Shown one piece after another: positions 54,086 through 62,283 of a stretch of 64,000 nucleotides of DNA. Position numbers and translations under genes: made by a program. The DNA comes from Kribbella sp. VKM Ac-2568 (GTDB lineage: Bacteria > Actinomycetota > Actinomycetes > Propionibacteriales > Kribbellaceae): NCBI RefSeq assembly GCF_004345365.1, contig NZ_SLVF01000005.1:186001-250000 (forward strand), given 5' to 3'. The notes under the pieces were generated by a model. The model did no database searches. It saw only the letters and a list, made by a program, of their open reading frames with translations, and was not told where the DNA came from. Numbering within the stretch: the stretch's first letter is position 1; every line of letters starts with the position of its first letter.

Positions 54086-54957
54086 TGGTGAACCTGCTGG
54101 ACAGGCCGAAGCTCGACCGTCCGACCGACAGCCCTCGTCATCAGCAGCGGCCGGTCGCGCGGCTGACCTTGCCGACCCTGCTGACACTGACCGCGATCGT
54201 GACGATCGTCCCGTTCGCCGCGATGGTGCTGGTCGCCTTCGCGCCGGCGAGCGGCAGCACCTTTCCGGACGCGCTGAACCCGACCAGGATGACGTGGCAG
54301 AACTTCGCGAACGTGCTGTCCAGCTCGGACATCCCGCGCTGGACGGTGAACTCGCTGATCTACTCGCTCGTCTCCGTGGTGTTCATCCTGCTGTTCGCAG
54401 CGATGGCGGGGTATGCGTTCGCGAAGAAGAGGTTCCCGGGCCGGGAGTTGATGTTCTGGGCGTTCCTGGCCACGTTGATGGTGCCGTTCCAGGCGACGCT
54501 GATCCCGTCGTACATCCTCGTCTCGAAGCTGGACTGGGTGGACGGGTACTGGGGGCTGATCGTGCCCACGCTGGCGAACTCGCAGGCGGTCTTCCTGATG
54601 CGGCAGTTCATCGGCCAGTTGCCGGACGAACTGTTCGAGGCAGCCGAGATCGACGGGGCCTCGGAGTGGCGGACGTTCACCACGATCGTGCTGCCACTGG
54701 TCCGGCCGGCGCTGGCGACGCTCGGCATCTTCGTGTTCCTGTGGCACTGGAACGACTTCCTCTGGCCGTTGGTGATCGGCCAGTCCGGCCAGATGCAGAC
54801 GTTGACGGTCGGGCTCGCGACCCTGCAGACCGAGGCCGTGCCGATCAACCAGGTGATGGCCGGCGCGACCATCACCGTGGTGCCGAGCCTGCTGGTCTTC
54901 GGGTTGCTGCAGCGTTATCTCACCGACAGCATCGCGATGTCCGGGTTGAAAGCGTGA
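54085..54957 (+). CDS. ABC transporter permease (MalG type)
   Basis: 290 residues, six helices starting LTAIVTIVPFAAMVLVAF, EAA loop FEAAEIDGASEWRTFTTIVL. ATG 54085 overlaps the upstream stop by one base (TGATG). The ATPase is missing from the cluster, so a shared housekeeping ATPase is expected. Confidence 0.95.
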   Translation: MVNLLDRPKLDRPTDSPRHQQRPVARLTLPTLLTLTAIVTIVPFAAMVLVAFAPASGSTFPDALNPTRMTWQNFANVLSSSDIPRWTVNSLIYSLVSVVFILLFAAMAGYAFAKKRFPGRELMFWAFLATLMVPFQATLIPSYILVSKLDWVDGYWGLIVPTLANSQAVFLMRQFIGQLPDELFEAAEIDGASEWRTFTTIVLPLVRPALATLGIFVFLWHWNDFLWPLVIGQSGQMQTLTVGLATLQTEAVPINQVMAGATITVVPSLLVFGLLQRYLTDSIAMSGLKA

Positions 54958-55643
54958 AGGTCGTCGACGCCAACCGGATCCTGGGGCCGGTCCCAACTGG
55001 CGACGTGCCGAGCGTCGACGTGCCCGGCCTGCTCGCGGAACTGGACCGCCTCGCGATCGACGCCGCGTGCGTCGTGCACTCGTACGCGCTCCACTACGAC
55101 CCGACCTCACCACTCCCCGACCTGCCGGAGCACCCGCGGCTGTTCGCCATACCGGTTCTCGTGCCCGGTCCACTCGGTACGCCGTCGCCCGCGGACGGGG
55201 TACGGGTGGCGCGGTTGTGTCCGGCGGAGCACCGGTTCGCCTTGACCGGACCGCAGGGGCTGGCACTCGCCGGGGAGTTGGCGGAGCGGGGTATCACCGT
55301 GCTGCTCGGCTGGGAGTCCGCCGGCTTCGGGGCGGTCGACCGGCTTGCCAAGGAGCTGCCCGGGTTGCGGATCGTGCTGATCAACACGGGCTACCGCAGC
55401 CTGCGGGAGCTCGCCGAGCTGATGGACGTGCACCCCGGCCTACGGGTCGACATGGCGACGTTGTGCGGTCACCAGAGCGTGGAATGGGTCGCCCGGCGGT
55501 ACGGCGCGCAGCGGGTGCTCTTCGGCACTGGATCTCCTGAGTCCGACGATGCCGGGCCGCGGTTCCTGCTCGATCACCTGGATCTCCCGGCCGCCGAGGT
55601 CGAGCTGATTGCCGGCGGCAACATCCTGGAGCTGCTCCGATGA
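54954..55643 (+). CDS. Amidohydrolase-fold protein without the metal ligands
   Basis: 229 residues. The sequence reads as an amidohydrolase_2 (TIM-barrel) protein but the ligands are gone: the N-terminal DxHxH is Asp5-Ala-Asn7-Arg-Ile9 and the C-terminal GSD is GTG (VLFGTGSPESDD). The ending LIAGGNILELL is typical of the family. It overlaps the MalG stop (GTGA) and the next, intact, amidohydrolase (ATGA), which suggests a heteromeric partner rather than a decayed gene. A ligand-binding or structural role is inference. GTG 54954 is the only start that fits. Confidence 0.8.
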   Translation: MKVVDANRILGPVPTGDVPSVDVPGLLAELDRLAIDAACVVHSYALHYDPTSPLPDLPEHPRLFAIPVLVPGPLGTPSPADGVRVARLCPAEHRFALTGPQGLALAGELAERGITVLLGWESAGFGAVDRLAKELPGLRIVLINTGYRSLRELAELMDVHPGLRVDMATLCGHQSVEWVARRYGAQRVLFGTGSPESDDAGPRFLLDHLDLPAAEVELIAGGNILELLR

Positions 55644-56422
55644 GCGGCCCACTGGTCGACGGGCTGGTCGACGGGGTGATCGACGCTCACGGCCATCTGG
55701 GGTCGTGGTTCAACTTCGCGATCCCGGACACGTCGACGGAAGGCCTGCTCGCGGTGATGGATCGCTGCGGGGTCGCGACGATGTGCGTGTCTCACCTGCT
55801 CGGGGTCGGGCCGGATGCTCGCGCCGGAAACGCTTCGCTGCTGGACGAGTTGGACCGGTATCCGGGCCGCTTCCTCGGGTACGCCGTCTACGACCCGCAC
55901 GATCCGCAGGCCCCCGCGCGAGCGGACGAACTCCTCAGCGCGCCCGGCGTGATCGGGTTGAAGCTCCACCCGGACACTCACGAGCATCCGCTCGACGGCC
56001 CTGGCTACGAGCCCGCGTTCGAACTCGCCGCGCGGCGAGGTGCGCTCGTGCTCTCCCACGGGCAGCACGAGTCACCCTGGTCGGATCCTGGGCGGTTTGC
56101 GGTCGTGGCACCGCGGTACCCGGAGGTCCAGTTGCTGATGGGCCATGCCGGGCTTTGGCCGTCGGGCTTCCCCGCGGCGGCTGACGTGGCCGCGCGCTGC
56201 CCCAACGTGACGCTGGAGATCTGCGGATCCCGGATGACGTCGCGCCACCTCGCCTGGCTGGTTGCCACGGCAGGCGCCGACCGGATGGTGTTCGGCTCCG
56301 ACGCGCTCTTCCTGGATCTCCGGGTCGGCCTGGGCCGGGTGATGCTCGCGCCGCTCACACCCGACGATCGCGACCTGCTGCTCTTCGGCACCATGACCCG
56401 ACTCCTGAAGGGGACCCCATGA
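55640..56422 (+). CDS. Metal-dependent amidohydrolase (amidohydrolase_2 family)
   Basis: 260 residues. All ligands are present: His17 and His19 in VIDAHGHLGS, His in GLKLHPDTHE, His in VLSHGQHES and MGHAGLW, and Asp in FGSDALFLD. The family includes hydrolases, decarboxylases and lactonases acting on ring or sugar acid substrates. ATGA overlaps on both sides place it in the ABC importer operon. The exact bond cut is unknown. Confidence 0.9.
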   Translation: MSGPLVDGLVDGVIDAHGHLGSWFNFAIPDTSTEGLLAVMDRCGVATMCVSHLLGVGPDARAGNASLLDELDRYPGRFLGYAVYDPHDPQAPARADELLSAPGVIGLKLHPDTHEHPLDGPGYEPAFELAARRGALVLSHGQHESPWSDPGRFAVVAPRYPEVQLLMGHAGLWPSGFPAAADVAARCPNVTLEICGSRMTSRHLAWLVATAGADRMVFGSDALFLDLRVGLGRVMLAPLTPDDRDLLLFGTMTRLLKGTP

Positions 56423-57594
56423 CCTTGGCCCTCGACGGCGGTACGCCGGTACGCCGCGCGGGCTGGCCGAGCTGGCCACCCGCGGCGACTGCCGAGCAAC
56501 GCGATCTCCTGCTGGAAGTGCTCGACAGCGGGGACTGGGGAGCCACCTCCGGCACGAAGGTCACGGAGTTCGCGGACGCGTTCGCGAGGTCCGTCGGTGC
56601 GCAGTACGGGGTCTGCGTGGTGAACGGGACGGTCGCGCTCTTCCTGGCGTTGCGGGCGCTCGGGGTCGGCCGGGACGACGAGGTGATCGTGCCCGCCTAC
56701 ACGTTCGTGGCCAGCGCGACCGCGGTCGTCCTCGCGGGCGCAAGGCCGGTGATCGCCGATGTCACGCCGGACACCTTGCACCTCGACCCGGCGGCGGTCG
56801 ACCGGTTGGTCGGTCCGCGGACCAAGGCGATCATGCCGGTCCATCTCGCCGGCGCTCCCGCTGATCTCGACGCGTTGGGTGAGCTCGCCCGGGACCACGA
56901 CCTGGCGATCGTGGAGGACGCGGCTCAGGCCCACGGCGCGAGCCGGCGGCATCGTCCGGTCGGAACCCTCGGGGATGTGGGCTGCTTCAGCTTCCAATCC
57001 AGCAAGGCGATGACGGCCGGCGAAGGTGGACTGGTCGTCACCGATGACCTCAGCCTGTACCAGCGATTGTGGTCGTTGCACAACGTCGGCCGCAGCCTGG
57101 AGGGCGGGTGGTACGAGCATCCCGAGGTCGGGTGGAATCTGCGGATGACGGAGTTCCAGGCCGCCGTACTGCTTCCGCAGCTGGCTCTGCTCGACGAGCA
57201 GCTCGCCACCCGCGAGCGCGCGATCGCCTTTCTGCGCAGGGAGTTGAAGGACTTCGACGGTCTGGAGCTGTTGTCGGAGCCGACCGGTACTACCAAGAAC
57301 AGCAGGCACCTGGCGATGATCCGGTATCACCCGCGGGCGTTCGGCGGGCGGAGCAAGGCCGACTTCCTGGCGGCGATGACGGCCGAAGGCGTTCCGGTGG
57401 ATGCCGGGTATCGGTCGCTGTCTCGCGAGGCCGCGCTCCGTCCTTATGGCGGGCACCAGGTCTGCCCGGTGGCCGAGCGCGCCGAGGACTCGGTGGTGTG
57501 GATCCGCCAGCAACTACTGATGGCCGACGAGGAAGCCCTGGCCGACATCGTCTCGGCCGCGACGAAGGTCCGGCAGGCCTTTGCCAGCCGTTGA
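56419..57594 (+). CDS. DegT/DnrJ/EryC1-family aminotransferase
   Basis: 391 residues, PLP-dependent, fold type I. It starts LALDGGTPVRRAGWPSWPP, has the family blocks VVNGTVALFLALRALGVGRD, VPAYTFVASATAVVLAGA, EDAAQAHGASRR and the PLP Lys196 in FSFQSSKAMTAGEGG. These enzymes transfer amino groups to keto-sugars or keto-cyclitols, or act in reverse. Its stop lies in an 18-bp tandem repeat. It is last in the plus-strand operon. Confidence 0.94.
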   Translation: MTLALDGGTPVRRAGWPSWPPAATAEQRDLLLEVLDSGDWGATSGTKVTEFADAFARSVGAQYGVCVVNGTVALFLALRALGVGRDDEVIVPAYTFVASATAVVLAGARPVIADVTPDTLHLDPAAVDRLVGPRTKAIMPVHLAGAPADLDALGELARDHDLAIVEDAAQAHGASRRHRPVGTLGDVGCFSFQSSKAMTAGEGGLVVTDDLSLYQRLWSLHNVGRSLEGGWYEHPEVGWNLRMTEFQAAVLLPQLALLDEQLATRERAIAFLRRELKDFDGLELLSEPTGTTKNSRHLAMIRYHPRAFGGRSKADFLAAMTAEGVPVDAGYRSLSREAALRPYGGHQVCPVAERAEDSVVWIRQQLLMADEEALADIVSAATKVRQAFASR

Positions 57595-57654
57595 GGCCTC
57601 GCCAGCCATCGAGGGCGTGCTAGCCATGGAGGGTTTGCTAGCCGTTGAGGACCT
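57583..57654. repeat. Four 18-bp tandem repeats spanning two convergent stop codons
   Basis: Units at 57583-57600, 57601-57618, 57619-57636 and 57637-57654 begin GCCAGCCRTYGAGG or GCTAGCCRTKGAGG. The plus-strand TGA (57592-57594) is in unit 1; the minus-strand TAG (57638-57640) is in unit 4, so the convergent genes end in the same repeat. Confidence 0.88.
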
Positions 57655-58609
57655 TGCCGAAGGCATCGATCGAGCGGAGCACTTCGGACTGCGGCATCCC
57701 CGGCGGCTGGATCCGCAGGATCACGCCGTCGGCGCCGAGCTCCTCGTAGTACTGCAGGCGTTCCGCGCACTGGCCGGGCGAACCGATCACGCTGCGCGCT
57801 GCGATGTCGTCCCAGCCCTGCGTGTACCGCGACGCGTCGGCCGACGTCCGCTTCCAGCCGGTGTAGGCGTCGTACAGGTCGCGGAGCGGGGGCTCCAGGA
57901 TCTCCCGCGCCTGCTGCGAGGTCGGTGCGCAGAACCCTTCCCTGCAAAGGATCACCTCGGCGCCGAGCGTGTTCTCGCCGCGTGGATAGGACCGGTACTC
58001 CGAGATCCTCGCCGGCAGGTCGGCGTCCAGTTCGTTGAACGAGGTGGTCCAGCCGTCGCACATCCGGGCGGTGCGTTCGAGCACCGCGGACACCCGGCCG
58101 CCGTTCCACAGCCGGGGCCTGGGGTTCTGCACCGGCTGGGGCGACAGGAACGCCTCGCGGATCGAGGTGAACCTGCCGTCGTGGCTGACCTCGTCCTCGG
58201 TCCACAGCCGGGTGAGGATCATCAGGCACTCCTCGAACCGCGCGACCCGCTGGGCCTGCGTCACGCCGTACAGCGCGAACTCCTCCGGCCGGTAGCCGAG
58301 CACGAAGCCGGCGGTGAGGCGGCCGCCCGACAAGACGTCGAGGTGTGCGAGCGTCTCGGCCAGCACGACCGGGTGGTAGAGCGGCGCGACGATGCCGGCG
58401 GTGGCCAGTCCGATCCTGTCGGTCCGGGCCGCCAGCCAGGTCAGCGACGTGAGGATCTCGTGGTAGCCGGGCCGGTGCAGGTGCCGCTCGCCGAGCACGA
58501 TCCACTCGAAGCCCGCCTGCTCGGCCAGTTGCGCCTGCTCGACGGCGTCCTCGAGCGACGGCCGGTCGCCGTCGGCGCCGTAGAGATTCAGATAGAGCCC
58601 CAGCCGCAT
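57638..58609 (-). CDS. LLM-class flavin-dependent oxidoreductase
   Basis: 323 residues, bacterial-luciferase-like TIM barrel using FMN or F420. It starts MRLGLYLNLYGADGDRPSL, and has VLGERHLHRPGYHEI, LATAGIVAPLYHPVVLAE and LSGGRLTAGFVLGYRPEEF. It could oxidise a sugar or alcohol, or hydroxylate. ATG 58609 is chosen over GTG 58618 because the ribosome binding site GGAAGGTG would touch the latter. It is divergent from the enolase-superfamily gene with operator D between them. Confidence 0.9.
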   Translation of the reverse strand: MRLGLYLNLYGADGDRPSLEDAVEQAQLAEQAGFEWIVLGERHLHRPGYHEILTSLTWLAARTDRIGLATAGIVAPLYHPVVLAETLAHLDVLSGGRLTAGFVLGYRPEEFALYGVTQAQRVARFEECLMILTRLWTEDEVSHDGRFTSIREAFLSPQPVQNPRPRLWNGGRVSAVLERTARMCDGWTTSFNELDADLPARISEYRSYPRGENTLGAEVILCREGFCAPTSQQAREILEPPLRDLYDAYTGWKRTSADASRYTQGWDDIAARSVIGSPGQCAERLQYYEELGADGVILRIQPPGMPQSEVLRSIDAFGKVLNG

Positions 58610-58647
58610 GGGTGCCACCTTCCATTGACATCGACCGACCGCGCTAC

Positions 58648-58665
58648 TTACGGTCTTGACCGTAA
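58648..58665. promoter_or_regulatory. Shared operator, site D
   Basis: TTACGGTCTTGACCGTAA, a perfect palindrome of 8-bp arms around TT, midway (about 38 bases each way) between the divergent oxidoreductase and enolase-superfamily starts. It is the best copy of the motif and defines the consensus. Confidence 0.8.
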
Positions 58666-58704
58666 ATGGTTTGTTCGGGAATTGCGACCCCTAGGAGCCG
58701 GATC

Positions 58705-59850
58705 TTGAGCGTCGCCCCGCACCCGGTCGGCCTGCCCGCCCGCTCGGCGAATTCCGAACCAGGCACAGCCCCGGGCACCGATCCGATCGCGGCGATCCGG
58801 ACCCGGGTGGTCAGCGCGCCGTACCGGCGACCGTTCCACATCAGCAGCGGGATCAGCACGGAACTGGTCAGCCTGGTGGTGGAGATCGAGACGGCCGACG
58901 GTGCCGTGGGAGTCGGCGAGACCTCGCCCATGACCGCCTACACCGGCGAGACGCTGGCCGGGGTCACCGCAGCCATCGAGGACCATCTGGCGCCGGCGCT
59001 CGTCGGCCGCGATCCGCTCGACCGGGCCGGTGCCCACCTGGTGATGGACACCGTCCTGCGCGGGCAGCATGTCGCCAAGGCGGGACTCGACATCGCGCTG
59101 TACGACCTGGCCGGGCGCCTCAGCGGCTGGCCCGTGCACGTCCTGCTCGGCGGCGGCGTCCGCGACCGGGTGGAGACCGCCTGGGTGGTCGGACTCGGCA
59201 CGCTGGACGAGATGGCCGCCGAAGCAGCGGAGTACTCCGGACTGGGGTTCCGTCATCTCAAGGTCAAAGGCGGGCAGGACCCGGCCCGGGACCTCGAACT
59301 GGTCCGCGCGGTGCGTGCCGCGCTTCCGGCGGACGCCGAGCTCTGCCTGGACGCGAACGAGGGCTACGACGCGACCACGGCGCTGCCGTACCTCGCCAAG
59401 ATGGCCGAGTCGGGGTTGTCCTTGCTGGAACAACCGCTGCCGCGCTGGGACCTTGCGGGGCTGGTCAGGCTCAGGGAGCGGCTCGACCTGCGCCTGATGG
59501 TCGACGAGAGCATGCACTCGCTCCAGGACGCCCTGGAGATCGCCCGGCGCGGAGCGGCCGACGTCCTGAACATCAAGATCCTCAAGGTCGGTGGGCTGCA
59601 CCGGGCGCTGCAGATAGCCAACGTCGCCGAGGCGGCCGGGCTGGCGGTGAAGGTCGGGTCCATGCCTGAGTTGGGTGTGGCTACGCTCGCGGCTCTCCAC
59701 CTGGCCGCGGCGGTTCCTGGGGCCACTGTGCCGGCGGACCTTGTCGGGCCGATGCTGGTGGACGAGGAGCCGCTGGCTCCGAGCGTGTTCGGCGAGCGCA
59801 ACGGCTGGGTCACCGTACCTACCCGGCCCGGCCTCGGCCACGATGTCTGA
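58705..59850 (+). CDS. Enolase superfamily enzyme (mandelate racemase/muconate lactonizing type)
   Basis: 381 residues. The capping domain starts after a disordered lead of about 35 residues. Barrel residues are visible: KVK in RHLKVKGGQD, metal ligands in CLDANEGYD, LLEQPLP and LMVDESMHS, and the opposite Lys in NIKILKVGG. The K-x-K and second-Lys layout is that of the MLE/dipeptide epimerase subgroup: epimerisation, dehydration or cycloisomerisation of an acid. TTG 58705 is 7 bases after AGGAG; the earlier in-frame ATG lies in the operator region. Confidence 0.9.
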   Translation: MSVAPHPVGLPARSANSEPGTAPGTDPIAAIRTRVVSAPYRRPFHISSGISTELVSLVVEIETADGAVGVGETSPMTAYTGETLAGVTAAIEDHLAPALVGRDPLDRAGAHLVMDTVLRGQHVAKAGLDIALYDLAGRLSGWPVHVLLGGGVRDRVETAWVVGLGTLDEMAAEAAEYSGLGFRHLKVKGGQDPARDLELVRAVRAALPADAELCLDANEGYDATTALPYLAKMAESGLSLLEQPLPRWDLAGLVRLRERLDLRLMVDESMHSLQDALEIARRGAADVLNIKILKVGGLHRALQIANVAEAAGLAVKVGSMPELGVATLAALHLAAAVPGATVPADLVGPMLVDEEPLAPSVFGERNGWVTVPTRPGLGHDV

Positions 59851-59867
59851 CAGGGAGGGCCTAGCGC

Positions 59868-60812
59868 ATGCATGAACTCGTCGAACGGCTTCGCGGCACC
59901 TTGCTGCCGGCGGTGGTCACTCCGATGGACACCGAGGGTGTGGTGGCCTACGACGCCCTGACCAAGTACGCCGACGCGATCGCGGCCGGGCCGATCGGCG
60001 GTATCGCCGTGTGGGCCCACACCGGCCGGGGGCTCTACCTCAGCGAGTCGGACCGGTCCGAGGTGCTCGCGACCTGGCGGGAGGCCACCTCCGCGCCGAT
60101 CGTGGCGGGGGTCGGCGTACCGCGCTCTGTTTCGGCGCCGAGCCTCGACGAGGCAGCGGATGCGACGGTGGCGATGGCGGTGAGCGCCGCGAGTCACGGC
60201 GCCGACGCGGTGATGGTGTATCCCCTTGCTGCGTTGGCGTCGCTGCCGGACGGACGTGCTGCGGCCGTCCGACTGCATGAGCGCGTTGCGGCCGAGAGTG
60301 GGCTGCCGCTGGTCGGCTTCTACCTGCACGGCGAGGCGGGCGGCTATCCGTATCCGCCTGAGCTGATCCGGGAGTTGCTGGAGCTCCCCGCGATGCTGGG
60401 GGTCAAGACGGCGACCCTGCACCAGGCGATCGGGTGCCAGGACGCGATCTGGGCGGGCCGGGGTACGAGTAAGTTGTCGATCACCGGCGAGGACCGGATG
60501 TTCGGCCCGTCGATGATGTGGGGCGCGGACACCGCGCTGGTCGGGATCGCCGCCGCCCAGGTCGACCTGTCGGCCGCAGTACTGCGTGCCTGGACCGACG
60601 GTGATCACTCCGGCTTCATCGCGGCCTCCGAGCGGCTGGACCGCTTCGCCGCCGCGACCTTCTACGACCCGATCGAGGGCTACGTGCAGCGGATGCTCTG
60701 GGCGGCCGTGTGGGAGGGCCTGCTACCTGAGGAGGCAGCTGTGGATCCCTACGGACCCTCGCTACCCGCCGCCGAGCGTGAGCTCGTGATCCGTTGTCTA
60801 GAAGGACTTTAG
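59868..60812 (+). CDS. Dihydrodipicolinate synthase-family aldolase/lyase
   Basis: 314 residues, a Schiff-base class I aldolase barrel. Lys180 (MLGVKTATL) is the catalytic lysine, with GIAVWAHTGRGLYLSE in the GTTGE-like position and SITGEDRMF late in the barrel. Family members split or condense 2-keto-3-deoxy sugar acids and related compounds. It follows the enolase-type gene by 18 bases and would act on its product. Its stop TAG (60810-60812) overlaps the stop of the convergent amidohydrolase. Confidence 0.92.
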   Translation: MHELVERLRGTLLPAVVTPMDTEGVVAYDALTKYADAIAAGPIGGIAVWAHTGRGLYLSESDRSEVLATWREATSAPIVAGVGVPRSVSAPSLDEAADATVAMAVSAASHGADAVMVYPLAALASLPDGRAAAVRLHERVAAESGLPLVGFYLHGEAGGYPYPPELIRELLELPAMLGVKTATLHQAIGCQDAIWAGRGTSKLSITGEDRMFGPSMMWGADTALVGIAAAQVDLSAAVLRAWTDGDHSGFIAASERLDRFAAATFYDPIEGYVQRMLWAAVWEGLLPEEAAVDPYGPSLPAAERELVIRCLEGL

Positions 60813-61537
60813 AGTCCGAACAGCTCGGCGGCGTTGAGTTCCAGGACGCGCTGCAGCTCGCGCGGCGTGAAGCCTGCGTCGCGGATGACGCCCAGCGAGA
60901 TGCACGGGTCGATCAGTGTGGAGTCGGTGCCGAACAGAAACTGCTCGATCGGTACGCCGGCCTCCCGGGCGTAGGCGATCCGCCCGTAGTCCGTCACCGT
61001 CCGGCAGTGCTCGAGGTAGAGCCGGTCGCAGCTCGCGGCGGCCTTGGCGGCCTCGCGCCAGGCATCCCCCCCGGCGTGACCCGCAATCACCTTGAGCCGC
61101 GGACGCTTCTCCAGCATCCCGGGCAGGAGCGCGACGTCGGCTCCCCAGGTGTGCAGGAGCAACGGCACGCCGACCTCGTCGAGCATGTCGAACGCGGCCG
61201 CCATCAACGGCGACCCGACCGGTACTCCCGGATACGTGGTGTGGATCTTGGCTCCCAGGAAGCGGCCCGTGCTCAGGCAGTCACGCAGGTCGTCCGCGCT
61301 GCGGTCCAGGCGGTTGGGATTCACCACCGCATAGCCGTACAGCCTGGGTTCGTCGATGAGTACCTCGGCAAGCGCCGCGTTGCCCGCGACCGCGTCGTAC
61401 ACGACTGCTTCCGCTGACGAGACGAGTTGCAGGTCGATGCCGTAGCGGTCCATCAGTTCCACGTTGAGGGCGACGTCGCCGCCGTCCAGGTGGTACGGCC
61501 AGGGACCCCAGTGGCCGTGGACGTCGATGATCCGCAT
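60809..61537 (-). CDS. Metal-dependent amidohydrolase (amidohydrolase_2 family)
   Basis: 242 residues with all ligands: His7 and His9 in IIDVHGHWGPW, His in AKIHTTYPG, LLLHTWGA and IAGHAGGDA, Asp in FGTDSTLID. It is the last gene of the minus-strand operon. ATG 61537 overlaps the preceding stop (TGATG). It is the counterpart of the 55640 protein. Confidence 0.9.
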   Translation of the reverse strand: MRIIDVHGHWGPWPYHLDGGDVALNVELMDRYGIDLQLVSSAEAVVYDAVAGNAALAEVLIDEPRLYGYAVVNPNRLDRSADDLRDCLSTGRFLGAKIHTTYPGVPVGSPLMAAAFDMLDEVGVPLLLHTWGADVALLPGMLEKRPRLKVIAGHAGGDAWREAAKAAASCDRLYLEHCRTVTDYGRIAYAREAGVPIEQFLFGTDSTLIDPCISLGVIRDAGFTPRELQRVLELNAAELFGL

Positions 61538-62283
61538 CAGGCCACCTTCTCGAGCAGTGCCTGGACGTTGCCGCCGGCAATCAAAGCCCGGTCGTCGTCG
61601 GTGATCCGGGCGTACCGCAGGCGGAGAGTCTGCGGCGAGATGTCCACGAACGGCGTGCGGGAGCCGAAGACGAGGTGGTGGGCGCCGACCGTCTCGACCA
61701 CCCGCTCGATCCCGTCCGGACTCGACAGCATCCGGCTGGTGGCGCGGAAGCCTGGTTCGTCGCGGGCCATCAGGAGGAAGTCGGTGAGCAGGTACACGTG
61801 GAGGTCGAGGAAGATCACCTCGGCACCGCGTCCCGCCAGCGCCTGTCCGAAGCGCCGCGGATCGCCGTCCTGCAGCAGCACCATTCCTCTGGTACAGGCT
61901 TCCTCAACCACATGCAGGTACGCCGGGGTCGGCTGCTGCACTCCTTGCTGCACGGTGAACAACCGCAGACACCGGACTCCGGCGGCGACCAGTTCATCGA
62001 GCCGCTCCCCGACACCGACGGCATCGCGGAGATCCACGGTTCCGACCGGGATGAGGTCCTCTGCTTCTGCTGCGAGGGTTTCGGTGTTGCCGGCGGCGGC
62101 GTCGAAGAGGGCGCCGCGGGTGGAGATGACCAGGGCGCGGCGGATGCCGGCGGTCGTCAGTCTCTCCCGCACGGTGGCGAGGTCGGTGTCGGCTGGATGG
62201 GACGGCCAGGCGCCGAAGAGTACGTCGACGTCGTACTCGATGTCCTCGGCCGGGGTTCGGGTCTGCCAGTCATACACCGGCAT
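61537..62283 (-). CDS. Amidohydrolase-fold protein without the metal ligands
   Basis: 248 residues. Where DxHxH should be, the sequence is Asp18-Val-Asp20-Val-Leu22 (YDVDVLFGAWP), and the C-terminal GSD is GSR (LVFGSRTPFVD). The end LIAGGNVQALL aligns with the 54954 protein (LIAGGNILELL), and the two share the same losses. It sits upstream of the intact amidohydrolase with overlapping codons, as a probable partner. Confidence 0.8.
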   Translation of the reverse strand: MPVYDWQTRTPAEDIEYDVDVLFGAWPSHPADTDLATVRERLTTAGIRRALVISTRGALFDAAAGNTETLAAEAEDLIPVGTVDLRDAVGVGERLDELVAAGVRCLRLFTVQQGVQQPTPAYLHVVEEACTRGMVLLQDGDPRRFGQALAGRGAEVIFLDLHVYLLTDFLLMARDEPGFRATSRMLSSPDGIERVVETVGAHHLVFGSRTPFVDISPQTLRLRYARITDDDRALIAGGNVQALLEKVA

